The translations under genes were made by a program, and so were the position numbers. Positions 48,151 through 54,762 of a stretch of DNA of 54,762 nt are shown one piece after another. The stretch comes from Chloroflexota bacterium. GTDB taxonomy: Bacteria > Chloroflexota > Anaerolineae > Anaerolineales > Villigracilaceae. The stretch covers positions 1-54,762 of the forward strand of contig QMIW01000035.1 in assembly GCA_024434165.1 (NCBI GenBank), given 5' to 3'. Below the pieces are notes generated by a model. The model had not been told where the DNA came from and did not search any database. It saw nothing but the letters and a program-made list of their open reading frames with translations. Numbering within the stretch: the stretch's first letter is position 1; each line of letters starts with the position of its first letter.

Positions 48151-48783
48151 TTATACTGTGTTCCTTACACCGCGCAATATAGGCAAAATGGCGTATTTTT
48201 CATTCCGCAATTTTTCCTGCATTTGCAATCGCGCCCGTGCCAGGCGGCTCTTGACGGTGCCGATGGGGACATTCAAAATTCTTGCGGCTTCCAAATAATC
48301 CAGTTCGTACAAATCCACCAGCGTGATGACGCTGCGATACGCTTCCGGGAGTCCGTCCAGCATTTGATACAGCCGATGCGACTCTTCCTTCCGTTCCACG
48401 CTGTCCTGCACCGAGGCGTTCGGGTCGGCTAGCCAGGCGGGCGATTCGATCTCTTCGCCGTCATCGCCATTGGGGTAGAGCGATTGTGTCGGGCGTCGCT
48501 TGGACTCTCGCAGCATGTCGTAGGAGGTATTCGTCACGATTCGCAGAAGCCAGGCACGGAATAGTCCCCCGCGAAATCTGCCGATGGCTTGGAACGCTTT
48601 GATGAAACTTTCCTGAGCCGCATCCTCAGCGGATGCCGGGTCACCGAGGAGGGCATGCGCATGGTGATACGCCATATCCTGATAATTCAAAACCAGTTGA
48701 TTGAAGGCATCCAGGTCGCCTTTCGACGCCATCCCGACCAACGCCTCCTCGTCGTACCGATAAAGTTGCTTCTCGGAACTCAT
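48151..48783 (-). CDS. ECF sigma factor upstream of copB
   Basis: 210 residues from ATG at 48783, preceded by AGGAGA; the frame extends to 48963 without homology. Region 2 shows DPASAEDAAQESFIKAFQAI (about residues 50-70) and region 4 reads DGLPEAYRSVITLVDLYELDYLEAARILNVPIGTVKSRLARAR (about 145-190), a canonical helix-turn-helix. No anti-sigma gene is adjacent. The linkage suggests that it controls, or is co-regulated with, the copper ATPase; this is inference. Confidence 0.92.
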   Translation of the reverse strand: MSSEKQLYRYDEEALVGMASKGDLDAFNQLVLNYQDMAYHHAHALLGDPASAEDAAQESFIKAFQAIGRFRGGLFRAWLLRIVTNTSYDMLRESKRRPTQSLYPNGDDGEEIESPAWLADPNASVQDSVERKEESHRLYQMLDGLPEAYRSVITLVDLYELDYLEAARILNVPIGTVKSRLARARLQMQEKLRNEKYAILPILRGVRNTV

Positions 48784-48973
48784 CGCATTCTCTCCTCTGC
48801 ATCTCTTCCACAGCATCCATAAATCGGTGCTTCTTCGCATAATGTATTCTTTTTTCACGTGAAAGGGTGAAAGAAAACCGCACAAGCCAGCGGACAAAAT
48901 AAGCACAAGTTGCGTTGTATGATATGGTCGGAAGGTATGAACCCCATAACGATAAGCCGCCATATTGGGTAAA

Positions 48974-49828
48974 TCATCCTTCGGAGTCTTGCCGGTAACC
49001 CAGTTTGCCGCGCGTTGAGACGATCAACGCCAGCGCGATCAGCCATGCCAGGGCAACGGTGAACTGGAATGGGCGCACGCTGTTATCCGAAAGAAGGTTT
49101 GCCCAGGCATTTTGCGAAGCGTGCAGAAGCGTAACGATGAGCAGGCTGCCTTTGGTCTTATTGAAGACGAAGATGTAAATGATCACCGCGGCAACCGAGA
49201 AAGCGGAAAACCAGTAAATGCCGACGGTTTGAAAGAACGGATTCTCGTTGACCCAGAATACCGGCAGGTGGAACAACACTTCAGGAATGGCGATGAACAG
49301 CCCGGCGATCAGCGCGCCATGACGGGCTTGCAAGCGCGGCAGGGCAAAACCGCGCCATGCGATCTCCTCCGTGTTGATCAAAGCGCCGAGCAGGACGAAC
49401 ACCAGAAAGACCAGCGCAACCTGCCACAACGGCGATTCAGCGGCGGGGATGACGGGCATCGCGCCGCCAAACGAGACGTGAAGCCCGATCCCGCCCAGGA
49501 TGAGGGCTGCCAGCAGGAACGTGCTGACGAGATACCAGCGAAGCCCGACGCGCCAAATGAGGAAGCGGCGCAGCAAGTCGCGGATACCTGCCCGTCCCGC
49601 AATCACAGCAGAAACGATGACTGCGGCAATGCCGGGGACCCAGCCCGTCAGGATTTCGATAAATTCGGGCAGCGGAGCGGAAAGTACCCCCTGCGAATAC
49701 AACGCCTGCGGAATCATCACCGACCAGGCGACAGAGAACATAATGATGTACATCGAGGTCAACGGATTGCGTTTGATGAAGGCGAAAATCCCCTTTTCAT
49801 TCGATATCGTACTGGTTAAAGTGGACAT
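48974..49828 (-). CDS. CPBP-family intramembrane metalloprotease
   Basis: 284 residues with about seven membrane segments. The CPBP motifs are TEEIAWRGFALPRLQ (EExxxR, about residue 153) and FHLPVFW (about 188) and a final His in LLHASQNAWANL (about 238). Such proteins (CAAX-type, Rce1-like) act as proteases or bacteriocin-immunity factors. ATG at 49828 is divergent from the XRE/NB-ARC gene. Confidence 0.87.
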   Translation of the reverse strand: MSTLTSTISNEKGIFAFIKRNPLTSMYIIMFSVAWSVMIPQALYSQGVLSAPLPEFIEILTGWVPGIAAVIVSAVIAGRAGIRDLLRRFLIWRVGLRWYLVSTFLLAALILGGIGLHVSFGGAMPVIPAAESPLWQVALVFLVFVLLGALINTEEIAWRGFALPRLQARHGALIAGLFIAIPEVLFHLPVFWVNENPFFQTVGIYWFSAFSVAAVIIYIFVFNKTKGSLLIVTLLHASQNAWANLLSDNSVRPFQFTVALAWLIALALIVSTRGKLGYRQDSEG

Positions 49829-50012
49829 GGAAGTTTTCCTTTTTGGGTGATGGTTTTCTTGTCTCTTTTTGGGCGAATTCCACCTGTTTTATACAAAAAA
49901 TCGAACGCAAACGGGTACGGAAACTTGCACAAGGACTGTGACAAAAAGTAGTACAATTGCCCCCGGTTTCGACACACATTAGAAATTCGATTTCATCAAA
50001 CGCGGACTTTTT

Positions 50013-52610
50013 GTGGATTATTCTTTCGGGAACTGGGTCAGGCGCAGGCGCAAGTCCCTGGATTTGACACAACAGGAACTTGCAGCGAGGGTGGGCTGTT
50101 CCGCGTCCGCCATCATCAAGATCGAATCGGACGAACGCCGCCCCTCGCGCCAGATCGCCGAACTGCTGGCGCAGCACCTGGAAATTCCGCCCGACCAACG
50201 CGACCTGTTCATGAAAGTGGCGCGGCAGGAAAAGACACCCGAATTGCTGGGGGAACCTTCACTTTCCGATCAACCCTCCCCGCATCCTGCGCCTCACATC
50301 CCTTTATCGCCCACATCGCTGGTAGGACGCGAATTTGAACTAGCGGAGATCAACCGCCTCGTTCGAGACCCCCAATGCCGCCTGCTCACGCTGACGGGTC
50401 AGGGCGGAATCGGCAAGACCCACCTGGCGATGCACCTTGCCGCTTCGTTCGACGACCCCGCCAGTAAGACCCAGGTTGCTTTCGTCAGCCTCGCGCCCGT
50501 AAAGGGACGCGAGCAAACCGTCACGGCGATTGCCGATGCGCTGGGAATCGTCCTGTATACGGCGTCAGAACGGGCGGACCAATTGACGACGTATTTGCAC
50601 GACAAAGACTTGCTCCTCATCCTCGATAATTTCGAACATCTCGCCGCCGATGCTGCCTGCACAGACCTGATCGGCGGGATTTTGCGCGCATGTCACAACG
50701 TCAAGGTCATGACCACCTCCCGCCACCCGTTGCAGTTACAGGCGGAATGGGTCTTCGAGGTGCAGGGGCTGCCCATTCCCAAAAGCAACGACCCCGATGA
50801 ATTGAAAAAGAACAGCGCAGTGACCTTGTTCGTTGAACGCGCGAATCAAACCACTGTCGGTTTCAAGCCGTCGAATGACGACTTGCTCGCCATCGCGGAA
50901 ATCTGCGGACTGGTGGAAGGTCTGCCCCTGGGCATCGAACTGGCAGCGGCATGGGTACGCACACTTTCCTGCCGTGAGATCGCCGCGGAAATTCGGCGTT
51001 CACTGGATTTTCTGGCAACCCCCGGACGCAGCCTGCCTGAACGTCATCGTTCCCTGCGCGCCACCATCGAATACTCGTGGAAACTGCTTTCGGAAGAGGA
51101 ACAACAGGTCCTGCAGCGATTGTCCATCTTTCGCGGCGGGTTCAGCCGCCATGCGGCTGAGCAGGTCGCCGGGGCGGCGCTGCCCATCCTTTCTGCGCTG
51201 GTCTCGAAATCCCTGCTGCGCCGCGTGGAAGCGGGACGTTACGATCTGCACGAACTCATCCATCAATTTGCCAGGGAGCGCCTTTTGGATAACGCCCCCG
51301 CCTACCGCCAACTCCAGGCGAAATACAACCAGTATTATGCCGACCTGCTGGATCGGCGCGGACCCATGCTGAAAGGCGCAGACCGCCCGACCGCCATGGA
51401 TGATTTAATCCTGGACCTCGCCAATTTGCGCCAGGCGTGGCATTGGGCTGCCGCACACCAGCAAGCCAGGGAACTCAGCCGCTCGGCGGACACCCTGTTC
51501 TGGCTGTACGAATCGCGCAGCAATTGCCGCGAAGGGATTCCGTTGTTCAATGAGGCGGTCGAAGGTTTGCAATCGAACATCGAAACCCACGCCAGCGCGG
51601 ATTCATCGGCACAGCGACTCGCACTGGCGCAGGCGCTCAGTTACAAAGGTTACTTCCTCTTTCGGCAGGGACAGCATCCGCAGGCGCGCGACGTGTTGAA
51701 AACAAGTCTCAATATCCTCGAAGCGATGCCCCTGCGCGATTCAGAATGGCAGATGGCAGTCTCGAATACGACGGCGTTCCTGGGAACGGTCATTTCCGTG
51801 ATGGGCGAATTCGCCGAAGGAGACCGCCTGCTCCACGAAGCGCTGAAAATGAAGAAGGACCTCGGCGATCACTGGGGCTCGGCGTTTTGTCTCAGGCATA
51901 TCGGTCTTTCCGCCTATCATTATCAGGGAGATTATGACAAGGCATACGATGCGCTCGAACAAAGTTTAGCCATCAGCAATGAAACGGGAAACGCCTGGTC
52001 CATCGCCGCTTCGCTCAGCCTGCTTGGCATTGTTGCCTATGCCCGCAGGGATTATCATCGGGCGCGCGAACATCTTTCGCAAGCGCTGGAACTCAGCCGC
52101 GCACTCGAAGATCGGGCGAGCATCGCCGCCGCGCTGGACAGCCTCGGGTTGGTCGAGACCGCCCAGGGTCAATACGACGAGGCGCTGCGTCTCTTGCAGG
52201 AAGGCATCGCCTTGTGGAAAGAGATCGGCGAGCAGGGGAGCCTGTCGCAAACGTTGAATCATTTGGGCGGCGTGTTCCTCAAAACGGGAGACAGGGCGGG
52301 CGCGCGAAAACATTTTCGTGAAGCCCTTTCCATTGCCAGCAGCATGCAGACCATGCCCGTCCTGTTCGAGTCGCTCGTCGGCGAAGCGGAAATCCGAATT
52401 GCGGAAGGCGCGCTCGAATCCGCGCTGGAGATTTTGACCGCCATCGGTCAACACCCCGCCAGTTCGTTTGCGACTAAAACCCATGCGGAAACATTGCGCT
52501 CCGAACTCGAACCGCAATTGAGCGCTCCGCGCATCGAAGCCGTTAAAAATCAAGCCGCAGGAAAACCCACGGAAATGCTCGTCCATGAAATTCTAAGCGC
52601 ACATCCATAA
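50013..52610 (+). CDS. XRE-NB-ARC-TPR transcriptional regulator
   Basis: 865 residues with a GTG start at 50013, typical N-terminus DYSFGNWVRRRRKSLDLTQQEL. Residues 5-65 are an XRE helix-turn-helix. The NTPase lies at about 105-420: TLTGQGGIGKTHLAM (P-loop), LLLILDNFEH (Walker B), EGLPLGIELAAAW (GLPL motif), then RATIEYSWKLLSEEE. The rest is about ten TPR repeats from residue 480 (repeat units around EALRLLQEGIALWKE). This is the AfsR/SARP-like STAND architecture of signalling ATPases that oligomerise on an inducer. The target is unknown. Confidence 0.92.
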   Translation: MDYSFGNWVRRRRKSLDLTQQELAARVGCSASAIIKIESDERRPSRQIAELLAQHLEIPPDQRDLFMKVARQEKTPELLGEPSLSDQPSPHPAPHIPLSPTSLVGREFELAEINRLVRDPQCRLLTLTGQGGIGKTHLAMHLAASFDDPASKTQVAFVSLAPVKGREQTVTAIADALGIVLYTASERADQLTTYLHDKDLLLILDNFEHLAADAACTDLIGGILRACHNVKVMTTSRHPLQLQAEWVFEVQGLPIPKSNDPDELKKNSAVTLFVERANQTTVGFKPSNDDLLAIAEICGLVEGLPLGIELAAAWVRTLSCREIAAEIRRSLDFLATPGRSLPERHRSLRATIEYSWKLLSEEEQQVLQRLSIFRGGFSRHAAEQVAGAALPILSALVSKSLLRRVEAGRYDLHELIHQFARERLLDNAPAYRQLQAKYNQYYADLLDRRGPMLKGADRPTAMDDLILDLANLRQAWHWAAAHQQARELSRSADTLFWLYESRSNCREGIPLFNEAVEGLQSNIETHASADSSAQRLALAQALSYKGYFLFRQGQHPQARDVLKTSLNILEAMPLRDSEWQMAVSNTTAFLGTVISVMGEFAEGDRLLHEALKMKKDLGDHWGSAFCLRHIGLSAYHYQGDYDKAYDALEQSLAISNETGNAWSIAASLSLLGIVAYARRDYHRAREHLSQALELSRALEDRASIAAALDSLGLVETAQGQYDEALRLLQEGIALWKEIGEQGSLSQTLNHLGGVFLKTGDRAGARKHFREALSIASSMQTMPVLFESLVGEAEIRIAEGALESALEILTAIGQHPASSFATKTHAETLRSELEPQLSAPRIEAVKNQAAGKPTEMLVHEILSAHP

Positions 52611-52680
52611 CATTCCATGAACACCGAATTCAGTTTTGGGAATTGGGGAAGTCATAGAAACATTAGGTTCTCTGCTGCCA

Positions 52681-53043
52681 TCACTGCCCTTCCAAATACA
52701 AATAAAACTCAATCGCGTGGTCGCCTCCCTGCCCGACCTTTTCGATGTGAAAGAAACCCCACGTCCCTTCCTTCACGGCATGGTTCGGCGGGGCAAGGAT
52801 GAGCAGGTGAATATGCTCAAACTTGATTTCGGTCTGCGCGTTCAGCAGGCGCGCCGCCGCTTCCTGCGCGGATCTCAGGATTTTGTTCTGAAAGTCCGCG
52901 TGCAGGCGGAGCGGATCGAGGAGATTCACCAGCCAGGCGCGGACTGCGGAATCGGAATCCGCTGCGGCGGGCAGTTCGAGTTCCCCCAGGATGCGCCAAT
53001 CCGCGCCTGGGATGTGTGGGAGGGATGGGTGGGTATGCTTCAC
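52681..53043 (-). CDS. Small hypothetical protein
   Basis: 120 residues from GTG at 53043, inside the stop of the SRPBCC gene (GTGA). Mostly alpha-helical with a central DPLRLHADFQNKILRSAQEAAARLL helix. No recognised domain. The overlap makes translational coupling likely, which supports it being real. Confidence 0.6.
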   Translation of the reverse strand: MKHTHPSLPHIPGADWRILGELELPAAADSDSAVRAWLVNLLDPLRLHADFQNKILRSAQEAAARLLNAQTEIKFEHIHLLILAPPNHAVKEGTWGFFHIEKVGQGGDHAIEFYLYLEGQ

Positions 53044-53390
53044 AGAATGACCGCTTCACTTCTTTGATTCTTCAACTCGGTGGAGATGGTCACTTGCGTG
53101 TGGGCTTCCCCTGTCAACGGCGAGACCGTGAAAGTCGTCGGCGTGCCGATGTTGATGTCGGTCTCCATACGCACACGTCCCGGTTCGGGTTCGGAGATGC
53201 GTGTGCGGAAGCGCTGCGTCTGACCGAGCAGGCTCATCTGAAATCGGGTGATGGTCCCCTCGCCGAATCCGCCTTCCTCCAGCGATTGGAAGTATGGCTT
53301 CGGCAGGATGCGGAAGTCGGCGATGATGTTGTAGATCACGTCCGCCGGGGTGTGGATGGACCGGGATGCAGCGGCAATCGCGGTTTTCAT
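53040..53390 (-). CDS. SRPBCC-fold (START-like) protein
   Basis: 116 residues from ATG at 53390, preceded by AAGGAGAG. It begins AIAAASRSIHTPADVIYNIIADFRILPKPYF, the usual start of polyketide cyclase/SRPBCC ligand-binding proteins, and continues with beta-strands (RFRTRISEPEPGRVRMETD) and a C-terminal helix. Small hydrophobic ligands bind such folds. The gene is 29 bp downstream of the MBL-fold gene on the same strand. Confidence 0.8.
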   Translation of the reverse strand: MKTAIAAASRSIHTPADVIYNIIADFRILPKPYFQSLEEGGFGEGTITRFQMSLLGQTQRFRTRISEPEPGRVRMETDINIGTPTTFTVSPLTGEAHTQVTISTELKNQRSEAVIL

Positions 53391-53419
53391 TTTATCTCTC
53401 CTTGTAAGTAAGCGTTCCA

Positions 53420-54226
53420 TCAACGGATTGCGTTGATGTATCGTTCCGCCGAACGGCGGACGGCTGCTTTGGCGTCTGTGAAAACAACCTTATCGAACCA
53501 GGCGCTGTACAGACGGTCGTATGCAAAAGGTTCCACCGCTTCGACAATTCTTTGCACTGCGCGGGCAGGCAGGGGCACGAGATTCGGAAAACTGTACATG
53601 AAACTGACATAACGGCGGTCCATCACCACGTTGATCGTATCGCCGGTGAGCAGAACGCCGCGCCCCTCCGCGCCTGCCGCCCAATGAAGCACGGACGAGC
53701 CCGCGAAGTGTCCGCCGCAATGGACGAGCGTGGCGCCCTCCTGCAACGAAAACGTCGCGCCCTCCCAAAACTGGACGGCGGAATCCGGGCGCATCACCCA
53801 CTCACGGTCGCCTGCGTGCAAATAGATTGGCGCGTTGTCGAAGGCGCGGCTCCACTCGACCATCGTCGAGTAGTAATGCGGATGGGAGATGGCAATTGCA
53901 GAAACGCCGCCCATCTCCTTGACGGTTTTGATCATCTCGTCGTCAATTATGGCGAGACAATCCCAAAGGATGTTGCCATGGGGGGATTGAACGAGGAGCG
54001 CGCGCTGACCGATGGCAAACGCCGGTTCCGCGCCGATGCCGATGAGGTTCGGTTCTTCGGTCTTGATCAAATTGCGGTGCTGACCGCGCAGTTCTTCGAG
54101 CGTCGTCCACTGCTGACCGTTTATGCCGACGTATTGGCGTTCGTCCTCGCAGATCAAGCAGCGCGCGGGGGGGACGTCGCTTTCCGGGTATTGTGTGCCG
54201 CAGGTTTTGCAAATAAAGTTTTTCAT
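53420..54226 (-). CDS. MBL-fold metallo-hydrolase with zinc ribbon
   Basis: 268 residues. Residues 4-32 form a rubredoxin-like knuckle (CKTCGTQYPE ... CLIC). The hydrolase core reads LVQSPHGNILWD, SHPHYYSTMVEW (in place of HxHxDH; the second-half Asp-His is lacking), CGGHFAGSSV (His, about residue 176) and LLTGDTINV (Asp, about 200). The family is a recognised subgroup of beta-lactamase-fold proteins with an altered metal set. Substrate unknown. A GAGAGG is 6 nt from the ATG at 54226. Confidence 0.82.
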   Translation of the reverse strand: MKNFICKTCGTQYPESDVPPARCLICEDERQYVGINGQQWTTLEELRGQHRNLIKTEEPNLIGIGAEPAFAIGQRALLVQSPHGNILWDCLAIIDDEMIKTVKEMGGVSAIAISHPHYYSTMVEWSRAFDNAPIYLHAGDREWVMRPDSAVQFWEGATFSLQEGATLVHCGGHFAGSSVLHWAAGAEGRGVLLTGDTINVVMDRRYVSFMYSFPNLVPLPARAVQRIVEAVEPFAYDRLYSAWFDKVVFTDAKAAVRRSAERYINAIR

Positions 54227-54566
54227 GCTGCCTCTCTATCAGGTTCCTTTGGGATGCCTCGAAGCGGATCACTGCTTCCGAGGTTTTTTTGCCGAACGAT
54301 ATATTGTTTACCACAAATGAAAAGGATTCTTGAAACACTCTCTCTGAGAATAACCAGTCGCGTGCGGCAGACATGGTCAGCAGGGCGATTGCGAGCAGGA
54401 CAACTTCCAGTTTGCCGAGCCGCTCCAAGTCCGATTGGAGGCGTGCATGCGTTCCGGTTTCATCATCCGCTTCTGTGCTCACCGCTAACGACGTTATAGG
54501 AGAAAATGTTCCCTGCGTGGTGCGAAAAAGGCGGGCAGTCAATGGACAAAAAATTACACAAGGCTT
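54227..54566. other. Intergenic region with no recognised gene
   Basis: The minus strand holds an open frame (54584 to about 54227) with a hydrophobic stretch LEVVLLAIALLTM, but it has no ribosome binding site or family match and I do not call it. A hairpin CCTCGAAGC/GCTTCCGAGG (54260-54280) with a plus-strand T-run is also present. Confidence 0.4.
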
Positions 54567-54606
54567 AAACAAAAACCCGCTCACGCGGGTTCGAGAGTGC
54601 CGAGGG
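54567..54606. repeat. Direct repeat of tRNA 3' end plus terminator, outer copy
   Basis: Exact 40-bp match to 54635-54674: begins AAACAAAAACCCGC, includes the terminator hairpin, and ends in TCGAGAGTGCCGAGGG, the tRNA 3' end. It lacks a tRNA body. Confidence 0.9.
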
Positions 54607-54634
54607 AAGTCCCCAGGATGGGGATGCGATTTGA

Positions 54635-54674
54635 AAACAAAAACCCGCTCACGCGGGTTCGAGAGTGCCGAGGG
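54635..54674. repeat. Direct repeat of tRNA 3' end plus terminator, inner copy
   Basis: Same 40-bp sequence as at 54567-54606. This copy is attached to the complete tRNA. Confidence 0.9.
54642..54659 (-). terminator. tRNA terminator
   Basis: AACCCGC (54642-54648) and GCGGGTT (54653-54659) form a 7-bp stem with a 4-nt loop; on the minus strand TTTGTTTTC follows. An identical hairpin is in the outer repeat copy (54574-54591). Confidence 0.85.
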
Positions 54675-54737
54675 TGAGATTTGAACTCACGACCAAGGGC
54701 TTATGAGTCCCCTGCTCTGCCACTGAGCTACCTCGGC
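54666..54737 (-). tRNA. tRNA-Met (CAU anticodon)
   Basis: 72 nt on the minus strand. Acceptor GCCGAGG/CCTCGGC with discriminator A; D-stem GCTC/GAGC; anticodon loop CTCATAA (CAU); T-arm GTGAG/CTCAC with TTCAAAT loop. The top anticodon stem pair (position 31-39) is A-G, a mismatch. CCA is not encoded. An elongator tRNA-Met or a lysidine-modified tRNA-Ile2 cannot be told apart from this sequence. Confidence 0.95.
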
Positions 54738-54762
54738 GTGGTCAAAGCGGGGCAAATATTAC

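Noticed and set aside
54227-54584. A minus-strand gene with a hydrophobic segment between the MBL gene and the tRNA
   Set aside because: No ribosome binding site, no family match, overlaps the MBL gene in another frame.

Overview
The window looks like a chromosomal segment of an uncultured or lightly studied member of the Chloroflexota, class Anaerolineae. The reasons are: moderately GC-rich coding DNA, strings of genes typical of that class (NurA/HerA pair, a lone ECF transporter cluster, R2lox, XRE/NB-ARC/TPR regulators, cNMP-domain/PH-domain membrane protein), abundant short palindromic intergenic repeats, and a few promoters whose -10 box sits 6-8 nt before the ATG (leaderless genes). This is inference from gene content; no rRNA is present. 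The only RNA gene is a tRNA with a CAU anticodon at the right edge.

Layout. 1-10.4 kb: housekeeping and signalling genes: an edge-truncated unknown protein, a GNAT/FemAB-like acetyltransferase, a Yip1-like membrane protein, an aspartase/fumarase, a large GAF-PAS histidine kinase, and a tightly overlapping trio (Rossmann protein, MobA-like nucleotidyltransferase, PAP2 phosphatase) followed by a PPC-domain protein. 10.4-16.5 kb (minus strand): a coherent salvage locus made of a queuosine-precursor transporter (YhhQ family), ribokinase, nucleoside hydrolase, ECF substrate-binding subunit, and EcfT-A-A. 16.5-22.6 kb (minus): recF, peptide deformylase, the cNMP/PH protein, a redoxin, a beta-hydroxyacid dehydrogenase and a SIMPL lipoprotein.

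22.8-27.3 kb (plus): NurA nuclease, a small membrane protein, a probable HAS-barrel protein, a GxxExxY protein bracketed by two copies of the same imperfect palindrome, and the HerA ATPase. 27.3-33.1 kb: an accessory island dense in toxin-antitoxin modules (BrnTA, DUF433/DUF5615, two VapBC-type pairs, a nucleotidyltransferase pair), a DpnI-type methyl-directed restriction enzyme with a decayed second copy 2.3 kb away, a transposase (RAYT) fragment, and repeated hairpins after the modules. Two of its toxin genes carry frameshifts.

33.4-54.7 kb: a BaeRF-like small protein, MFS exporter, glycosyltransferase and methyltransferase, another VapBC pair, R2lox with an in-frame palindrome, CorA, an SMP-30 gene whose 5' end is interrupted by a tandem MITE-like repeat, a cupin, an ABC-2 exporter, an ECF sigma/anti-sigma pair, a CopB-type P-type ATPase downstream of a second ECF sigma factor, a CPBP protease, an XRE/NB-ARC/TPR regulator, and a three-gene minus-strand group ending near the tRNA, whose 3' end and terminator are duplicated.

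The most noteworthy points are the putative queuosine/nucleoside salvage operon, the palindrome-flanked GxxExxY cassette inside the NurA-HerA locus, the duplicated and decayed dpnI, and the way several repeat families (heptamer tandem repeats, GC palindromes) have entered or rewritten the ends of coding sequences.
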